A stretch of DNA of 6,195 nt, taken from contig JAWXVD010000165.1 in assembly GCA_044425705.1 (NCBI GenBank), positions 1-6,195 of the forward strand, given 5' to 3'. This DNA comes from JAWXVD01 sp044425705 (GTDB lineage: Bacteria; Bacillota; Clostridia; Lachnospirales; Lachnospiraceae). The notes beneath the pieces were generated by a model. The model was not told the origin of the DNA. It ran no database searches and worked only from the letters and a program-made list of their open reading frames with translations. How positions within the stretch are numbered: position 1 is the stretch's first letter; each line of letters begins with the position of its first letter. The position numbers and the translations under genes are program-made. Positions 6,061-6,195 of the stretch are shown piece after piece.

Positions 6061-6067
6061 ACCATCT

Positions 6068-6133
6068 TTACTTAAATGCTAACTTCCCATCTTTCTCATA
6101 CTCAATCTCTTTTTGATAGAAAAAAAGTAACAT
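6068..6133 (-). CDS. Possible 21-residue peptide before the minus-strand operon
   Basis: ATG at 6133 opens MLLFFYQKEIEYEKDGKLAF and one more lysine, ending at TAA (6070-6068), seven bases before the ATG of the 69-residue gene. It has a short hydrophobic start and a charged end. The frame also stays open upstream through the hairpin to the window edge. It could be a leader peptide coupling translation to the next gene, but it has no ribosome site and may be chance. Confidence 0.2.
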   Translation of the reverse strand: MLLFFYQKEIEYEKDGKLAFK

Positions 6134-6141
6134 AAATACTG

Positions 6142-6180
6142 AAAATACCACAATTTTCACTTGCAAAATTGTGGTATTTT
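6142..6180. repeat. 16-bp perfect hairpin at the right edge
   Basis: AAAATACCACAATTTT (6142-6157) and AAAATTGTGGTATTTT (6165-6180) are exact complements with a seven-base loop. On either strand the stem ends in a T run, so it could act as a terminator. On the plus strand it overlaps a promoter, so it may be an operator or regulatory site instead. Confidence 0.7.
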
Positions 6181-6189
6181 TGCTATAAT
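6161..6189 (+). promoter_or_regulatory. Strong rightward promoter at window edge
   Basis: TTGCAA (6161-6166) and TATAAT (6184-6189) have a 17-bp spacer, and TGC (6181-6183) makes an extended -10. The gene it drives begins beyond the window. The -35 begins in the loop of the 16-bp hairpin, and the spacer is the hairpin's right arm. Confidence 0.7.
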
Positions 6190-6195
6190 AATTGA

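Noticed and set aside
1..6195. CRISPR arrays, tRNA or rRNA genes
   Set aside because: No regularly spaced direct repeats and no tRNA or rRNA signature sequences were found on either strand by eye.

Overview
The window is AT-rich (roughly one-third G+C by eye) with strong GGAGG ribosome-binding sites, extended -10 promoters (TGnTATAAT) and short U-tailed hairpins. This points to a low-GC Clostridia-type Firmicute, most likely a gut Lachnospiraceae-like genome (inference). No housekeeping gene is present. The content is accessory DNA: two apparently intact, unrecognised gene sets set among decaying genes.

Positions 1-870 hold debris: a frameshifted fragment resembling the C-terminal end of a relaxase (84-346), an extended -10 promoter (450-477), and a frameshifted small gene of about 62 residues (522-709). 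A 31-bp near-perfect palindrome (813-843) lies just upstream of the next promoter.

Positions 872-3427 are the best candidate for a defence module. A promoter (872-900) drives a 429-residue AAA15/OLD-like ATPase (923-2212) with intact Walker A, Walker B and histidine-switch motifs. A 209-bp intergenic stretch with two related stem-loops (2230-2251 and 2268-2333) follows, then a 306-residue protein of unknown family (2422-3342) and a terminator (3395-3427). An ATPase plus a partner protein on one strand is the layout of many two-gene abortive-infection or restriction-like systems. The usual RloB-type (TOPRIM) partner of such ATPases is absent.

Positions 3500-4851 are one pseudogene of the AlbA_2/HATPase_c_4 type of ATP-binding regulator with a winged-helix tail. 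It has lost its 5' end, has single-base frameshifts in homopolymers, and is split by two small non-autonomous transposable elements. Element 1 is 4035-4330 (296 bp, foldback, 8-bp target duplication with one mismatch). Element 2 is 4448-4557 (110 bp, ISL3-like ends, perfect 8-bp duplication). Removing each with one duplication copy restores the reading frame exactly.

Positions 5001-5048 are a bidirectional terminator. Beyond it a minus-strand operon runs from 6060 to 5075: a 69-residue small protein, then a 255-residue soluble protein with one C-terminal membrane segment and a weak resemblance to the DnaQ/RNase H exonuclease fold. At the right edge a 16-bp perfect hairpin overlaps a strong rightward promoter (6161-6189) for a gene outside the window.

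In sum, two possibly functional gene pairs, facing each other across a graveyard of broken mobility and regulatory genes, have kept open frames while their surroundings have decayed.
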